Assembly (NCBI GenBank): GCA_963082975.1
Contig: OY720349.1
Span: forward strand, 44,125,962-44,189,961
Reading direction: 5' to 3'
Length of the DNA stretch: 64,000 bases
Source of the DNA: Labia minor
Lineage: Eukaryota; Arthropoda; Insecta; Dermaptera; Spongiphoridae
Below the pieces are notes generated by a model. That model was not told the DNA's origin. It did not search any database and was given only the letters and a program-made list of their open reading frames with translations. This document shows, one piece after another, positions 39,315-50,441 of the stretch; the first letter of the stretch is position 1; each line of letters opens with the position of its first letter. The position numbers and the translations under genes were made by a program.

Positions 39315-40085
39315 TGGTGATTAAAGATAGCGTATACACAAATTAATCGAAGCAGAAAACGAGTTGGGCTGGAAATTAATAGTTTAAAGACAAAATATTT
39401 TGTAACAGAGAGAAACAATATTAACACACAAAGTCTTAACATTCAAAACATAGAATTTGAAAATATAGAAAAATTTAAATACTTAGGTTCGGTAATTACG
39501 AAGGATAATAATATTCAAGAAGAATTTAAATCGAGGTTGCAATGGGTAACGTCTGTTTTAATGCAGTAAAGAGGCATATTTGTCAAAATAATTATCAAAG
39601 AGGCTCAAATTTAAAATATGTTTATAAATCAATTATTTTGCTTGTTTTGTTATATGAGTGTGAGGCATGGCCTATGAGCCTGAGAGACGAGAGTAGATTT
39701 AGAGTATTTGAGAATAGGATTCTTCGCAGCATTTATGAGCTAAAGAAAGATGAGGTAACCGGGGAATGGCGGAAACTGCATAACAAGGAATTCCATGACT
39801 TCTATGCATCCAGACATAGTTTGGACAGGCTTCGATGGACAGGACACGTGGCTAGAATGGGAGAGGAAAGAATGTCGAAAAATATATTGGTGGGGAGACC
39901 GATTGGGAAACGTCCGCCTGATAAACCAAGGACGCGGTGGGTAGACAATGAAGGAAGGGACATGAGAGAGATGGGAGAGGGTTTGGGTTGGATGGTTCTG
40001 GCTCAGGATAAGGACACTTGTAGAAATGTGACTGAAGCGGCCAAGAACTCTCGAGTTCCGAAGAGCCACAGAAATAGATAGGTAG
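39315..40085 (+). mobile_element. 5'-truncated LINE with long C-terminal coding remnant
   Basis: Flanked by a 13-bp direct repeat AATTATTATAACT (39302-39314 and 40086-40098). The coding sequence begins just after the RT active site: VGLEINSLKTKYFVTERNN, then EKFKYLGSVITKDNNIQEE. One frameshift near 39540 leads into an uninterrupted frame through WTGHVARMGEERMSKNILVG and TRWVDNEGRDMREMGEG to a stop at 40079. It ends in ATAG repeats. It is the least degraded copy of this family here, but it lacks the endonuclease and the RT catalytic region. Confidence 0.9.
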
Positions 40086-40319
40086 AATTATTATAACTCA
40101 CAATAGGATTAAATTAAATCGATTTAAATTAAATAAATAAATATTTGAGTTTATTTAAATTTTGTGTGGTTGTGGATAGATAAAATGAGTTAACAAAGTT
40201 AGTTTTAATTTTATAAAATGTCTCAAGTCTCTAACTTTGGATTATCATCATAATTAAAATTTTCAAATAAACCAATGATAATAAAAAACGAATATCAAAA
40301 TAAACATTAAGGAATATTA

Positions 40320-40485
40320 TACTCTATTATATGACATACAATAAAATATATAATTCATTTACTGATTAAATTAAAATATATTATAAATAACAACAATAAA
40401 ATAAATGCAAACCTATTGCATACACACTTTCAACCAAATATTATATATGACTTCAGGGGTAGAGGGGCCTAGCCACTGTCTAGAT
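40320..40485 (+). mobile_element. Remnant of Helitron-like family A 3' region
   Basis: Shares TTTACTGATTAAATTAAAAT and ACTTTCAACCAAATA with the 3' part of the copy at 48964-50441. The terminal hairpin is missing; a hAT MITE has inserted where the match fades. Confidence 0.5.
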
Positions 40486-40754
40486 CAGGGGTGACCAACC
40501 CGCGGCCCGCCGTAAACATTTTTGCGGCCCGCGAGATTCATCACACTTTTATCATTATTATTATATTATATATGTTTATATGTAAAAATAATAGTAAACA
40601 TAATAAAAATTCATTCTTTTTCAATTTGTCACACCAAACAATATCTATAATGGGTCTAAATCTAATATGGGTATGTATAATTTTATATGCGGCCCTCGAA
40701 GTTATGATGCATTTCCAAAGTGGCCCGCAAGATCATTTGGGTTGGCCACCTCTG
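40486..40754. mobile_element. hAT-superfamily MITE
   Basis: Terminal inverted repeats CAGGGGTGACCAACCC and, from the right, CAGAGGTGGCCAACCC; subterminal GCGGCCC motifs at both ends. A perfect 8-bp target duplication GTCTAGAT at 40478-40485 and 40755-40762. 269 bp, no transposase. Repeat ends and duplication length are diagnostic of hAT. Confidence 0.9.
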
Positions 40755-40762
40755 GTCTAGAT

Positions 40763-42468
40763 GCATATAAGTAAATATATGTACAAAATTGCATAATAAT
40801 AAAACGAATTATATTTATATGTATTACGTTAATTAACAACAAATTCAATATGAATGAAAATTAGGGGTATAGTTTGCTTTCGTATTTGTTTGCTGCCGAC
40901 ACTTTAACACATACAGCGACTTATTAAACTAAATACTCGAATCGATAGAACCCCTGATACTCAGGCATCACTCAATTCATCCTTACAAAATCTGACAAAA
41001 ACTTCTTAATTTACTCATTAATTTTAATTCTTTTACTAGTGAAAAAAAAATTTCTTAAATGTGACTCGGTTCATGCGGTAAAGCACCAGTATCAATATTA
41101 TATTCCCTCAAGCGTTTTTCAATTGAATTTATCAGAATTTATTAATACCAGGAAACCATCTACTAACCATTTACTCAGAATCATTATTTTAAAAAGTTAT
41201 AAATAACTTCTCAGAGTTTATAATATTTGCATAAATAAATTCGAATATCCCATAAGTTATTATATCAATATTTCGTATTTATATTATACATGTCTATATT
41301 AAACATTAAATTAAATCGTTTGATACTTAAAGCGGTGTAAAGAAGGATTTGATCAGGACAACGGATCCTCTCAACCTCTATCTCAATTTTTTTGATCGGA
41401 GGTTGTAACTCCTACAAAAAGCTTCTCTAATTTGTGTAAGCAGGACTTCGTTTTCTCCAGAGAGAGATTCCCTTGATGCGTATGGGACTTAAACCCGAAA
41501 TCACAAGGTTGAAAAACAACCCTCTCCAGACTGCAAATATTTATATCTATATTAAAATATTTTAATTAAAATTAAAAAATATAAGAAATATAATTTTATA
41601 TAAAATTTTTGAAAATTTCTTAATTACTTATCGCTCCATTTCATACAAATGATCCATTTATTTTGATTAAATCGATACCAGCTCTCTCTTTAGGCTCTAT
41701 TGATGCTTTAAACATGAACATCTCTTTGGACGAAGAATTGAAGTGCTTCTTCTTAGTACGATGGAAAATAAGATGTCTAGAATACTAACGAGAGTTGCTT
41801 AGTAAGCGTTCCTAACAAAAGATCTCAGGGAATTCTCAAACCCAATCAATTTTAAGAGATTAATGGTGTTATTTGAAAGTGAATAGAAATCTAATGTATT
41901 TAATTAATATTTGCATACTCTGAAAAAATGAAAATGTGTTTATTATGTTACGTGAAAATCTTCCATTTTGACTGGTGATTTTATGTTTTAATTATAGAAG
42001 GATTTTCTAGTTTTAGTATAATATTTATTATCTCATTACACTTATTATGTTATCTAGCGATAAATTATGTAAATATTAAATTTTCAATAATTCAAATAAG
42101 AATAATGTAAAGAAATTCTTAAGATAAAAAAAACCAAACATATTTTATAATTTAATTTAAATTATAAAAAACTTCTCCCAACATATTTAATAAAAGATTG
42201 TACAACAAATATTTTAAGATTAATAATATTGATGTTAATTGATGAAATATATTATTTTAGAAAAGAGATTAAATTATTTTTTTATATTAAAAAAATATTA
42301 ATCCTATTTAACCTAATATATTTATTATATATTGTGAACTTAAACAAAACCCCTTTTTTAATTATACAATATTTATCATTTGATTGATTATCAAATATTT
42401 GATTTATTTTATTATCTCTTCTATATTAATTTTAACTTCACAAGGATTATAATTAATTTTTCAATGAA
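40763..42468. other. AT-rich noncoding with one tRNA-like segment
   Basis: 41330-41535 and 41690-41850 are less AT-rich. Only the tRNA-like segment could be interpreted. Confidence 0.4.
41465..41533 (-). repeat. tRNA-like segment, possible SINE head or tRNA relic
   Basis: The minus strand has a possible anticodon arm (GGTTG-TTTTT-CAACC) and a T-arm-like GGGTTTAAGTCCC with loop TTTAAGT, in tRNA order. The D arm and acceptor stem are not convincing. There is no clear A-tail or target duplication. Confidence 0.3.
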
Positions 42469-42735
42469 TTGAGTAAAAAGCTTCTCTATTTCCTTTCATT
42501 CACACAATATATATACACGATTATTCAAAAAGAAAGAACAGTAGTCTGTAGTGAATTGGCGGCGACACCACAGGTGTCCTACAATTGGCAAAACTATAGT
42601 CCATTGTTGCAGTTCAGCGATCATTACACAGTCAATTTAATAAACAACCAACGTCTCATAAGCAAATGTATGATTGGCATCGAAAATGGTTTTTACATTT
42701 GTCGTGTAACACGCGGTGCTCATATAAACTTGTAA
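42469..42735 (+). pseudogene. Immunoglobulin-like domain fragment
   Basis: The open frame contains the core spacing of an I-set/C2-type Ig domain. There is a Cys after a hydrophobic strand (RTVVCSELAATP), then VSYNW placing the core Trp about 13 residues later, then IENGFYICRV placing the second Cys in the usual Y-x-C motif about 38 residues beyond. A stop follows shortly after. There is no start codon context or signal peptide, the preceding acceptor is weak, and it lies on the strand opposite to P5CS. A DNA transposon is inserted about 100 bp downstream. It is best read as a stranded or degraded Ig exon; I cannot name the parent gene. Confidence 0.4.
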
Positions 42736-42840
42736 TTGGAAACTTTTCTCTATCCATTAAAGTTAGAATCATGTTTCCATCTTTTGTAGTTTGAATGAAA
42801 TACATGTTTGCAATCTGCTCTTTCTTTTTCAATAACCCTA

Positions 42841-43783
42841 TAGAGGAGGTGGTTGTAATATGGAACCCCATTTTATTTTTCGTGAAATCTAAAAGTTGTG
42901 TTCTCTGGGTACAGTGTAAAATGTTTTTATTCATTATTTTCCTATTGACATCCAGGTACAATATCACAACTAATATTACTTACACGACGTAGTGGCACTT
43001 TTTTTGAAAAAAGTGAAAAAACAATTCAAGATAAAAGTGTTGATAATATGGAACCTACTGTGTTGGTAAAATGGAACCCTAGTAAATAGCAGTCATAGAC
43101 AGCAATTATTTGAAAAAAACATTTTTTATTAAAAAATTATACATTGACATATATGTATGTAAAATTTAACCGTAATAAAATTATAAACAGAAATCACAAA
43201 TGTAATAGTCTTTTTCTGCACCTGCGCATTCTGAATGGGCCCACATTTGACACATTAATGCTTTTCTTTTCATCTGAAAAATATGTGGAATAAAATTAAA
43301 ATAAATAAATAGAGCTAAAAAAAAATAATTAAATGTTTGTCTAAAATATGGTACCTTGTCTGTATTATAGAACCCGGTTCCATATTAGCATCACGGCAAG
43401 GGTCCATATTACAGAAATCGCCATTTAAAAAAAATGCACTTGCTATGAACTTAATATAAATTTATATCAATTATTTTCAGCAATATATTTAATAATTCGT
43501 TAATAAATTAAGGCACATTCATAAAATTAATAAATTATTAACAATAGTAATAATTATAAATAGTTTTAATTACCTTAAAAAAAGTTTTTTAAAATTGAAA
43601 ACACAAAACATAAACTGAATGACAGTTATAAAATAACTAACCGCCATTTCAATTTTTATGGTAGATTTTGGTACTAGAGAATCAATTCCACCTATTTTGT
43701 TAAAAAAGTGCAGCACGTTATAATGAACGAAACAAATGGGTTCCATATTAAATACAGGTTCCATAATACAACCACCTCCTCTA
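42841..43783 (-). mobile_element. DNA transposon remnant with PHD-like zinc finger and ATGGAACC repeats
   Basis: Terminal inverted repeats of about 28 bp: TAGAGGAGGTGGTTGTAATA left and TAGAGGAGGTGGTTGTATTA from the right, flanked by TA. The motif ATATGGAACC or a close variant occurs inverted and direct at 42859, 43048, 43068, 43376, 43410, 43740 and 43757. The minus strand encodes LMCQMWAHSECAGAEKDYYI then CDFC around 43190-43262, a C-x2-W-x-H-x2-C...C-x2-C pattern like the PHD-type C-terminus of pogo/jerky-like transposases. The catalytic domain is gone. Confidence 0.6.
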
Positions 43784-44539
43784 TATATATATATATATAT
43801 AATGGGATGTTATTATTGATGGGCCGGCTCCTAAAATGGACTTGCTTAATTTCCTAGTATTGTAGATATATATTTTAATGGTCCATAAGTGTACCCCCTG
43901 ATGGCAAAAGATAAATTAGTTTTGAGTTGTTTCAAGTAGGCAGAAAGAAGTTGTGATAAGAGTAAGATTTTAACTTCTTTCTTGTAATTTACTAGTGTTA
44001 ATAAACCTTTCAGCAACATGTTAATAGACATTGAATTTATTCTAGCAATATTTGAAAGTTCTATCAGTTTTTAGTATTTTGTTATATTCACAATATAAAT
44101 TTTCTTTCAGAAAATTGAAGCTACTAAGCGATGCCGTGCTAGATGCCAAATTTCAAAGCAAACAAATTAAAAAGAAACAATTGATTGATTGAATAATAAC
44201 CGACTGAATAAAAATCGAGATTTATTTAGTATAATCACATTTAAAGTGTAAAAATTAAATGAATAATTAATTCACAATTAAATTAATGGCAATTAACTTA
44301 TAATTTAATTAAACAATAATTTAAAAATGGCCTATTAATAATAAACTCATAATGTATTGACAATGTTAGGCCTTAAGTTCTCAATTGTCTCTTGAATGAA
44401 GGGGAACTACCCAGCAAATTTAGAAAACCGGTAGCCTAAAATGGGTCGATGACAAGTTTTTTATTTTTCAAATATCTCATTAACATTCGCACTTATGTGT
44501 CTAATATAATTAATAAATATATATACATATTATATATAT
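43784..44539. other. Possible further DNA-transposon remnant
   Basis: CCGGCTCCTAAAATGGAC at about 43825 and CCGGTAGCCTAAAATGGGTC at about 44429 look like a repeated motif of the kind seen in the neighbouring PHD-bearing element. A short frame KLLSDAVLDAKFQSKQIKKK follows an acceptor-like TTTTCTTTCAG at about 44100. Not assignable. Confidence 0.25.
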
Positions 44540-44937
44540 ATGTTGGTTTAGATTTCCGTGAATGTTATTGTTATTATTCAGATTTATCAGGGATATAATC
44601 ACGTATTTTTGTGAGATTGTTTTCTCGACGTTTCGGCACCCATTTTGGCGCCATTTTCAAGAGATTATTTATGTGGGAATATTTTTGGGATTCTGGGTCT
44701 TAGTCTGTGTGACCAAAGGTTAATATCAGGGTGTTGGGTTGATAGGTTGGGTGGTTTTGTACTCACTGTGTTGCTGTGTAGCTCCGAAGAATCCTGGGCA
44801 ATCCTGAGACTGGCAGACGTCCACACTGAACAACAGCCATTGAAAATGGCGCCAAAATGGGTGCCGAAATCTCGAGAAAACAATCTCACAAAAATACGTG
44901 ATCATATCCCTGATAAATCTGATAGTAATAATATTAT
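44540..44937. mobile_element. Fold-back Penelope-like element end
   Basis: Inverted flanks: ATCAGGGATATAATCACGTA at the left and its complement at the right. Each carries the complex motif TTGAAAATGGCGCCAAAATG followed by GGTGCCGAAA. The centre matches the 3' coding and end region at 48055-48241. It is a pLTR-like unit without RT. Confidence 0.6.
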
Positions 44938-45776
44938 ATATATATATTATATACACATACAAATTTCCTTCAAGTGGCCCATCGATAGCAAGATTCCCAT
45001 ATTCCCCTAAATAGTACTTTTGGGCTAAACATAAGATATATTAACTTTTTTAAATGTGTATTGATTTCTTTAAATAAAAAGAAAATGTCGAAATTTCTTA
45101 GTTTGGAAATCAATTAATTTAATTTATTTTTTATTTAAATGCTTTTAAATTTTTATTTTGCTTAATAATTAAATGCTAGTGCAAATCAATGTTATAGTGT
45201 TGTCTTATAGTAATCATCTAAAAGCTTACCTTTTCTTATGGTCCCTTTATTATAATATTTTTTTTTTCTTATTTGCTTCTCTCATTTAAACCATTTTCGT
45301 TTTGGGTAGATTAACTAAGTCCTAGATACACCAAACAATTGTTTTCGATATAACTTACTAAAAATACATTTCTTTACAATCTGATTCATTCTTTTATTAT
45401 TATTGTATACTTTTAAGCTTTCTTTTTGATTAAAACATTTTATGAAATTAAAAAAAAATAGAACCACTCAGAATAAAAAAAATAAATCTTCAAATATACA
45501 TATATTAAATACCTTAGAAAAATATTAATTAATTATCTCTTAAAACAAAAGTCAAGTTTCATTATTAATAATTTAAATTATTGCTGTAATTATAATAAAG
45601 TGTATGGAACATCTTATAGCTATATTTACATCAATAATTTCTTCTGAAACATAGAATCATAACATAAACTTTTTTAGATAGATAGAGATAGAAGAGAAAA
45701 TAGTTATAAATTATGCATTCAAATATTGAAACTAAGATTCAATTAAACATAAAAAATAAAAGATGAGTTTCCGAGG
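44938..45776. other. AT-rich noncoding
   Basis: Nothing recognised. Confidence 0.5.
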
Positions 45777-45981
45777 AATCCTACCACATTCACCTTATTT
45801 GCCAATCATTGCTCCATCCAAATTCCACTTGTTTCTGTCTCTGTTTTATGTTCTGTCCGAGATGCACATGATTTTTTACAAAGAAGCTAACAATTCTGGG
45901 ATTTTTAAAAAGACTAGGAATTTTTTTATATGATACCTAAAGGATGAAAAAAGTTTTGGCTAATGATGGAACTTGCTTTGA
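45777..45981 (+). mobile_element. Mariner transposase 3' relic
   Basis: One frame reads ILPHSPYLPIIAPSKFHLF, matching the mariner block PYSPDLAPSDYHLF, with the third catalytic Asp replaced by Lys. After a frameshift, VLANDGTCFE and a stop match the usual C-terminus (V.A..G.YF.). Inverted repeats were not found. Confidence 0.6.
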
Positions 45982-47411
45982 ATAATATATATAATATATT
46001 GTATCATATGTATATGGTAAAATAGTACCTAATGTTATCTCTATTAAATTAATAATAAACTTTGTACCCATTTTACTGAATATATTAAATGAAATTACCA
46101 AAATCTACCTCCTAGTCTCCTTAGCTATTACCCTCATCCTATGTCTTTCGTATATCATTGAGAAAAGTATTAATCGCATTATATAAAATAATAAACCAAG
46201 GATGGAAATGAGATTGAGGCATCTGATTACGAAAAAATTCTCTAAAAAGGTCTATTTGTCTTTGGCAATAACTGTCGTGCAGGTAACTTGTAGAGACAAT
46301 ATTATTGCATTACTGGCTCTTTCAAACTCAGCCCTTCCATTCAAGTGGCACACTTGATTAGATTAGAGTGAATACAAGGTGTAAAATGAGAAATTGGTAA
46401 TCTTCTATTTCTATAAAAGACTACAAAATAATAGTTTGTGACATTTCCAAAAATTTCTACAATATCGATAAATTTAGCAGTAACTCAATATTAATGGTAA
46501 TTAGAATACCAAAAATATAAATATATCTAAATTAAATTTGCATGTGGTACTTTATATATATATATATATATATATGTAAATCAGACTTGAAACAGGATGG
46601 GTTCAACTTGAGCTCAATAAACTTTTATTAAAGCTTAACTAACCGTTAAAATTGAAGAATCACTTAAAGCTTGACAGAATCATATATGATGGTAAACGAC
46701 AAAATATTAAAAATTCTTATAAATATCTAAATTTTATATAAATATACTCTTTAAAAAAAACGAGAGTAAATTTTTTTATTGACAGTTGAGTATGTGTTTG
46801 TATCAAAACAAATTTATTTTTTCTTATCTTAAAAATATTAGTTTTAATTTGACTGGATATATTGCTAAAGTATTCTTCACGATCCAGAATAAATAAAATT
46901 ATTTAAAAAATGATTTAAAGTGATTAATCTAGACTCATATGAATTATTAATTATGAAAATTTATTTGAAAAAAATTGAATTAAAAATAATTATTTATTTA
47001 TTTTAGAATATCCTAACAATTAAATTGAAATTGATAATTGATTAATTAAATTAGAGATTTATATTCGAGAAAAAATATATATAGGAATTATTTATATTTC
47101 ATTAATATCATACAAACTCGACTCATTTCAACTATCAGTCAATTAATATATAATCCTCATATCATAAATTAAAGTAGAAATAGATAATAGATGGATAGAT
47201 AAATTAATTCAATAAAAGTAGATTTGTATGCTGTTTTTTAAGGTTTGTATTGCCCCTTCTAATTAGATGCTGACACATCTCACTTTCACGCATGATTGCA
47301 TACCCTATAGGGGATTCAGTAATCTGTAAGTTTCAAGATTTTTATACTAGCTTCTATCGTCAACGATTTGATATATAAACAACTTATTGCAATTTACAAT
47401 ATATGTATAGA
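45982..47411. other. AT-rich noncoding
   Basis: 46100-46390 and 47220-47370 are of mixed composition, without frames or copies in the window. Confidence 0.5.
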
Positions 47412-48241
47412 TATATCACGGAAAAATTGGGCGAATTCTTTCCAGAAATGAAATCAAACCCATTTTTAAGACCCACATCAAACTCTCTAACCTAATCCGA
47501 ACTCCCATAGTTCCCAATGAGAGCCTAGGTGTCTATGAGATTCCCTGCTCAGACTGCCCGAGATCATACATAGGACAGACGAAAAGGAGAATACAAAATA
47601 GAATTTATGAGCATGAGCTGTCTCTAAGGAGATTAGATCCGGCCTCGGCTTTAACCAAGCACCACAACGAGACTGGTCACAACATCAATTTCTCCGAAAC
47701 CAAAACCTTAGCTCCTATCCAACTCAAATATCCCAGACTCCTGCGTGAAGCAATTGAGATTGAAAAACGTCCCAATTGCCTCAACACAAGGGACGACGCC
47801 CTGAACCTGCCTCCGTCCTGGAAATTAGCTCTAAAATCCCAACCTCCCATAAAAACTCAAACCCAAAACAATTCACAAACTCTTAAAAATATTGCCAATA
47901 ACAAAGTTGATCGCACAAACAGCTGGAATTCCCGCCTCAGATCCAGAATCAATATAAATCCCGACATTAAGTTAAGCTCCGCCCACTTAAGTACACAAAA
48001 TCCCACTGCGCATGCGCAGGTAGCAAGCTCAGATAGAATCACAAGCATCAGTTCTCAGTTGGCCTCGGACTGTTGTCCAGTGCGGACGTGTGCTGGTCTC
48101 AGGATTACCCAGGATTCTTCGGAGCTACACAGCAACACAGTGAGTACAAAACCACCCAACCTATCAACCCAACACCCTGATATTAACCTTTGGTCACACA
48201 GACTAAGACCCAGAATCCCAAAAATATTCCCACATAAATAA
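47412..48241 (+). pseudogene. Penelope-like element GIY-YIG endonuclease domain (5'-truncated)
   Basis: An uninterrupted frame of about 275 codons without a start codon. The GIY-YIG core is clear: LGVYEIPCSDCPRSYIGQ, TKRRIQNRIYEHELSLRR and SALTKHHNETGHNINF, with the CxxC insert typical of Penelope-like endonucleases and the conserved Arg after the YIG motif. This domain makes the target nick for Penelope-type retrotransposition. The reverse transcriptase that normally precedes it is missing, so the copy is 5'-truncated. The frame continues through a Ser/Asn-rich stretch to a stop at 48239-48241 and is followed by the pLTR-like end. Lack of stops suggests a fairly young insertion. Confidence 0.85.
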
Positions 48242-48329
48242 TCTCTTGAAAATGGCGCCAAAATGGGTGCCGAAACGTCGAGAAAACAATCTCACAAAAA
48301 TACGTGATCATATCCCTGATAAATCTGAT

Positions 48330-48333
<4 letters not shown>
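48242..48333 (+). mobile_element. 3' end of the Penelope-like element with hammerhead-like motif
   Basis: Directly after the stop: TTGAAAATGGCGCCAAAATG then GGTGCCGAAACGTCGAG. The GGCGCC/GGTGCC arms can pair and the GAAAC...GTC order resembles the core of hammerhead ribozymes known from Penelope pLTRs, but the CTGATGA part is not exact. It ends in a TA microsatellite. Confidence 0.5.
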
Positions 48334-48360
<27 letters not shown>

Positions 48361-48363
<3 letters not shown>

Positions 48364-48423
48364 GCGGAAGGTGTGAAAAAGACTTATACATAGCGTGTGG
48401 CAAAGAAAACCCAAAAGAAAAAG

Positions 48424-48427
<4 letters not shown>
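48361..48427 (+). other. Short cysteine-bearing coding-like fragment between TA repeats
   Basis: Reads KCGRCEKDLYIACGKENPK in one frame, with a C-x2-C pair. It is isolated between two (TA)n tracts, with no start, stop or family assignment. Confidence 0.2.

Positions 48428-48465
<38 letters not shown>
48428..48465. repeat. (TA)n microsatellite between Penelope-like ends
   Basis: Long AT dinucleotide run. Similar tracts at 48335-48360, 43781-43801, 46554-46575, 54752-54778 and 61095-61126 also mark transposon borders. Confidence 0.9.
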
Positions 48466-48468
<3 letters not shown>

Positions 48469-48812
48469 GTTTAGATTTCCGTGAATGTTATTATTATTAT
48501 TACTATCAGATTTATCAGGGATATAATCACGTATTTTTCGACGTTTCGGCACCCATTTTGGCGCCATTTTCAAGAGATTATTTAAGTGGGAATATTTTTG
48601 GGATTCTGGGTCTTAGTCTGTGTGACCAAGGGTTAATATCGAGATTTTAGGTTGATAGGTTGCTGTAGAGCTCCGAAGAATCCTGGACAATCTAGAGACT
48701 GGCACACGTCCGCACTGAACAACAGCCCGATTGAGCCCGATGCCGACTGGAACGTCGAAAAAACAATCTCACAAAAATATGTGATTATATCCCTGATAAA
48801 TCTGATAGTAAT
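48464..48812. mobile_element. Second fold-back Penelope-like end
   Basis: Like 44540-44937: the left arm contains TATCAGGGATATAATCACGT and CGACGTTTCGGCACCC; the right arm ends CCCTGATAAATCTGATAGTA. The central part is shortened and the right-hand GGCGCC motif is lost, leaving GACTGGAACGTCGAAAAAAC. Confidence 0.6.
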
Positions 48813-48963
48813 AATAATAATAACATTCATATATATATATATATAAGTGAATGTATACGAATTCAAAAATAAATATATATAAAAAAATACAAAAAATCGT
48901 GAAAAATTTATTAATTAAATTAATTAATCTAATAATAGATATAATTATATATATTTATATTTA

Positions 48964-50441
48964 TCTATATATTTAATACGATAGTGTCCGTCTGTACGCA
49001 AAAAACTCCAGAGCCTAAACTACAAGGAGTAAGGTAACCAAATTTTTCTGAGGTGAAGGGTACCACAAATGATGAAAAATAAAAAAGAAATTATAATCTT
49101 AGGTAACTCCTGAGCTGAGCTGCGGGTGTTCCATTTTCCAGAAATATATATAAAGGAGAGTTTGTATGAATGTAATTTGTTTACTTTTTTGCTGTCATAG
49201 AAACAGATATATATATATAATTAGAACCTCTCTCTCTTCCTCTATTTAAATTTTTAAAAAATGGAGTGTTCTAGCCAAATTAAGAAATTTAAATTCCTTA
49301 TGCAACATTGATACGTAAATGAATTGGACTGGAAGAGAGGACATATGATTAGAGAAATTGTGGGGAAAAATCAACCGAAATGTAATTAAACAAAAAATTT
49401 AAGAATTATGATACGGATACGACTTACATACTTTTAACATACAAAATGTAGAATTTGAAAAAGTATAAATATTTAAATACTTAAGATCTCTAATCACGAA
49501 AGATAATAATATTCGAGAAGAATTTAAATCGACGTTGTAATTGAGTAACGCCTGTTATTATGCAGTAAAGGGGCTTATCTCATCAAAAAGGATCAAAATT
49601 AAAATATATAAAACAATTATTTTTCATGTTGATCGATGACTAGGGTGACCATATTTCGAAAACACCAAACCGGGAGACAAATGGTATTTTTTAGAACTAA
49701 ATTGAAAAAATTTTGAAAAAAAATTACGAAATGTCCTAAATATTGAAAAAAACAGGACAGTAGGGTGTCCTGAAGACATTTTTGGGACAGAGCACCTAAA
49801 GACGGGACGTTTGGTCACCCTATCGATGACTCTGGGAGACGAGAGTAGATTTGGAGTATTTGTGAGATTAATATTGTTCGCAGCATTTATAGGCCAAAAG
49901 AAGATGAGGTCACAGGGGGATGGCGGAGATGGCATAACGAGAAATAATGTCCAGATATAGTTAAGGTTATAAAATCAAGAAGGCTGGGATGGGAAGGGGA
50001 CGTGGTTGGAATTGGAGAAACTAGAAATTGGGAGAAACCGATTGGGAAACGTCCGGTGGAAGACCAAGGACCAAGGTGGGTGGACAATGAAGGAAGGGAC
50101 ATGGGAGAGATAGGACAGGGTAGGATTTGGTTGTAGCTCAGGATAGGGAGGCTTAGAGAAATGTGGATGCTGCGGCTAAGAACTTTCGAAAACTGTAGAG
50201 ACACAGAATTAGATAAATATATCATATACAATAATAATATATAATTAATTTACTGATTAAATTAAAATATATTTTACAAGAAAACAAATACATGTCTTAT
50301 CTACTTATACTGATTGAAACAAAATGGATGAAAACCTTTTACATACAGACTTTCAATCAAATACTATGTATCACTCGGGGGTACAGGGGGCGGAGCCCCC
50401 GTCTAGGTGTGAAGAGCGCCGAAGGCGCTCGGAGCAGCTAG
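48964..50441 (+). mobile_element. Helitron-like element, left member of an inverted pair
   Basis: Starts TCTATATATTTAATACGATA preceded by A. Ends with hairpin GAGCGCC-GAA-GGCGCTC, GGAGCAG and CTAG followed by T. A/T target site, TC start, 3' hairpin and CTAG end are the Helitron hallmarks. No Rep/helicase gene is present. It has acquired LINE sequence (about 49450-50215, with CGCAGCATTTATAGGCC and GGAAGGGACATGGGAGA) and a hAT-like MITE at 49641-49822. Confidence 0.75.
49641..49822. mobile_element. hAT-like MITE inside the left Helitron-like copy
   Basis: Inverted ends TAGGGTGACCATATTTCG and, from the right, TAGGGTGACCAAACGTCCCG; 8-bp target duplication TCGATGAC at 49633-49640 and 49823-49830. 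182 bp. Confidence 0.8.

Noticed and set aside
39740..40069. 109-codon minus-strand frame across the LINE copy
   Set aside because: Antisense shadow of the LINE coding sequence; similar shadows over the other LINE copies (2630, 4974, 49887, 53474) were also dropped.
41465..41533. A functional tRNA gene
   Set aside because: Only the anticodon-arm and T-arm regions are tRNA-like; D arm and acceptor stem do not fold convincingly.
44645..45010. 121-codon frame in the Penelope-like end, and its antisense partners at 48055-48650
   Set aside because: Antisense or noncoding reading of a repeat end; it repeats wherever the repeat occurs.
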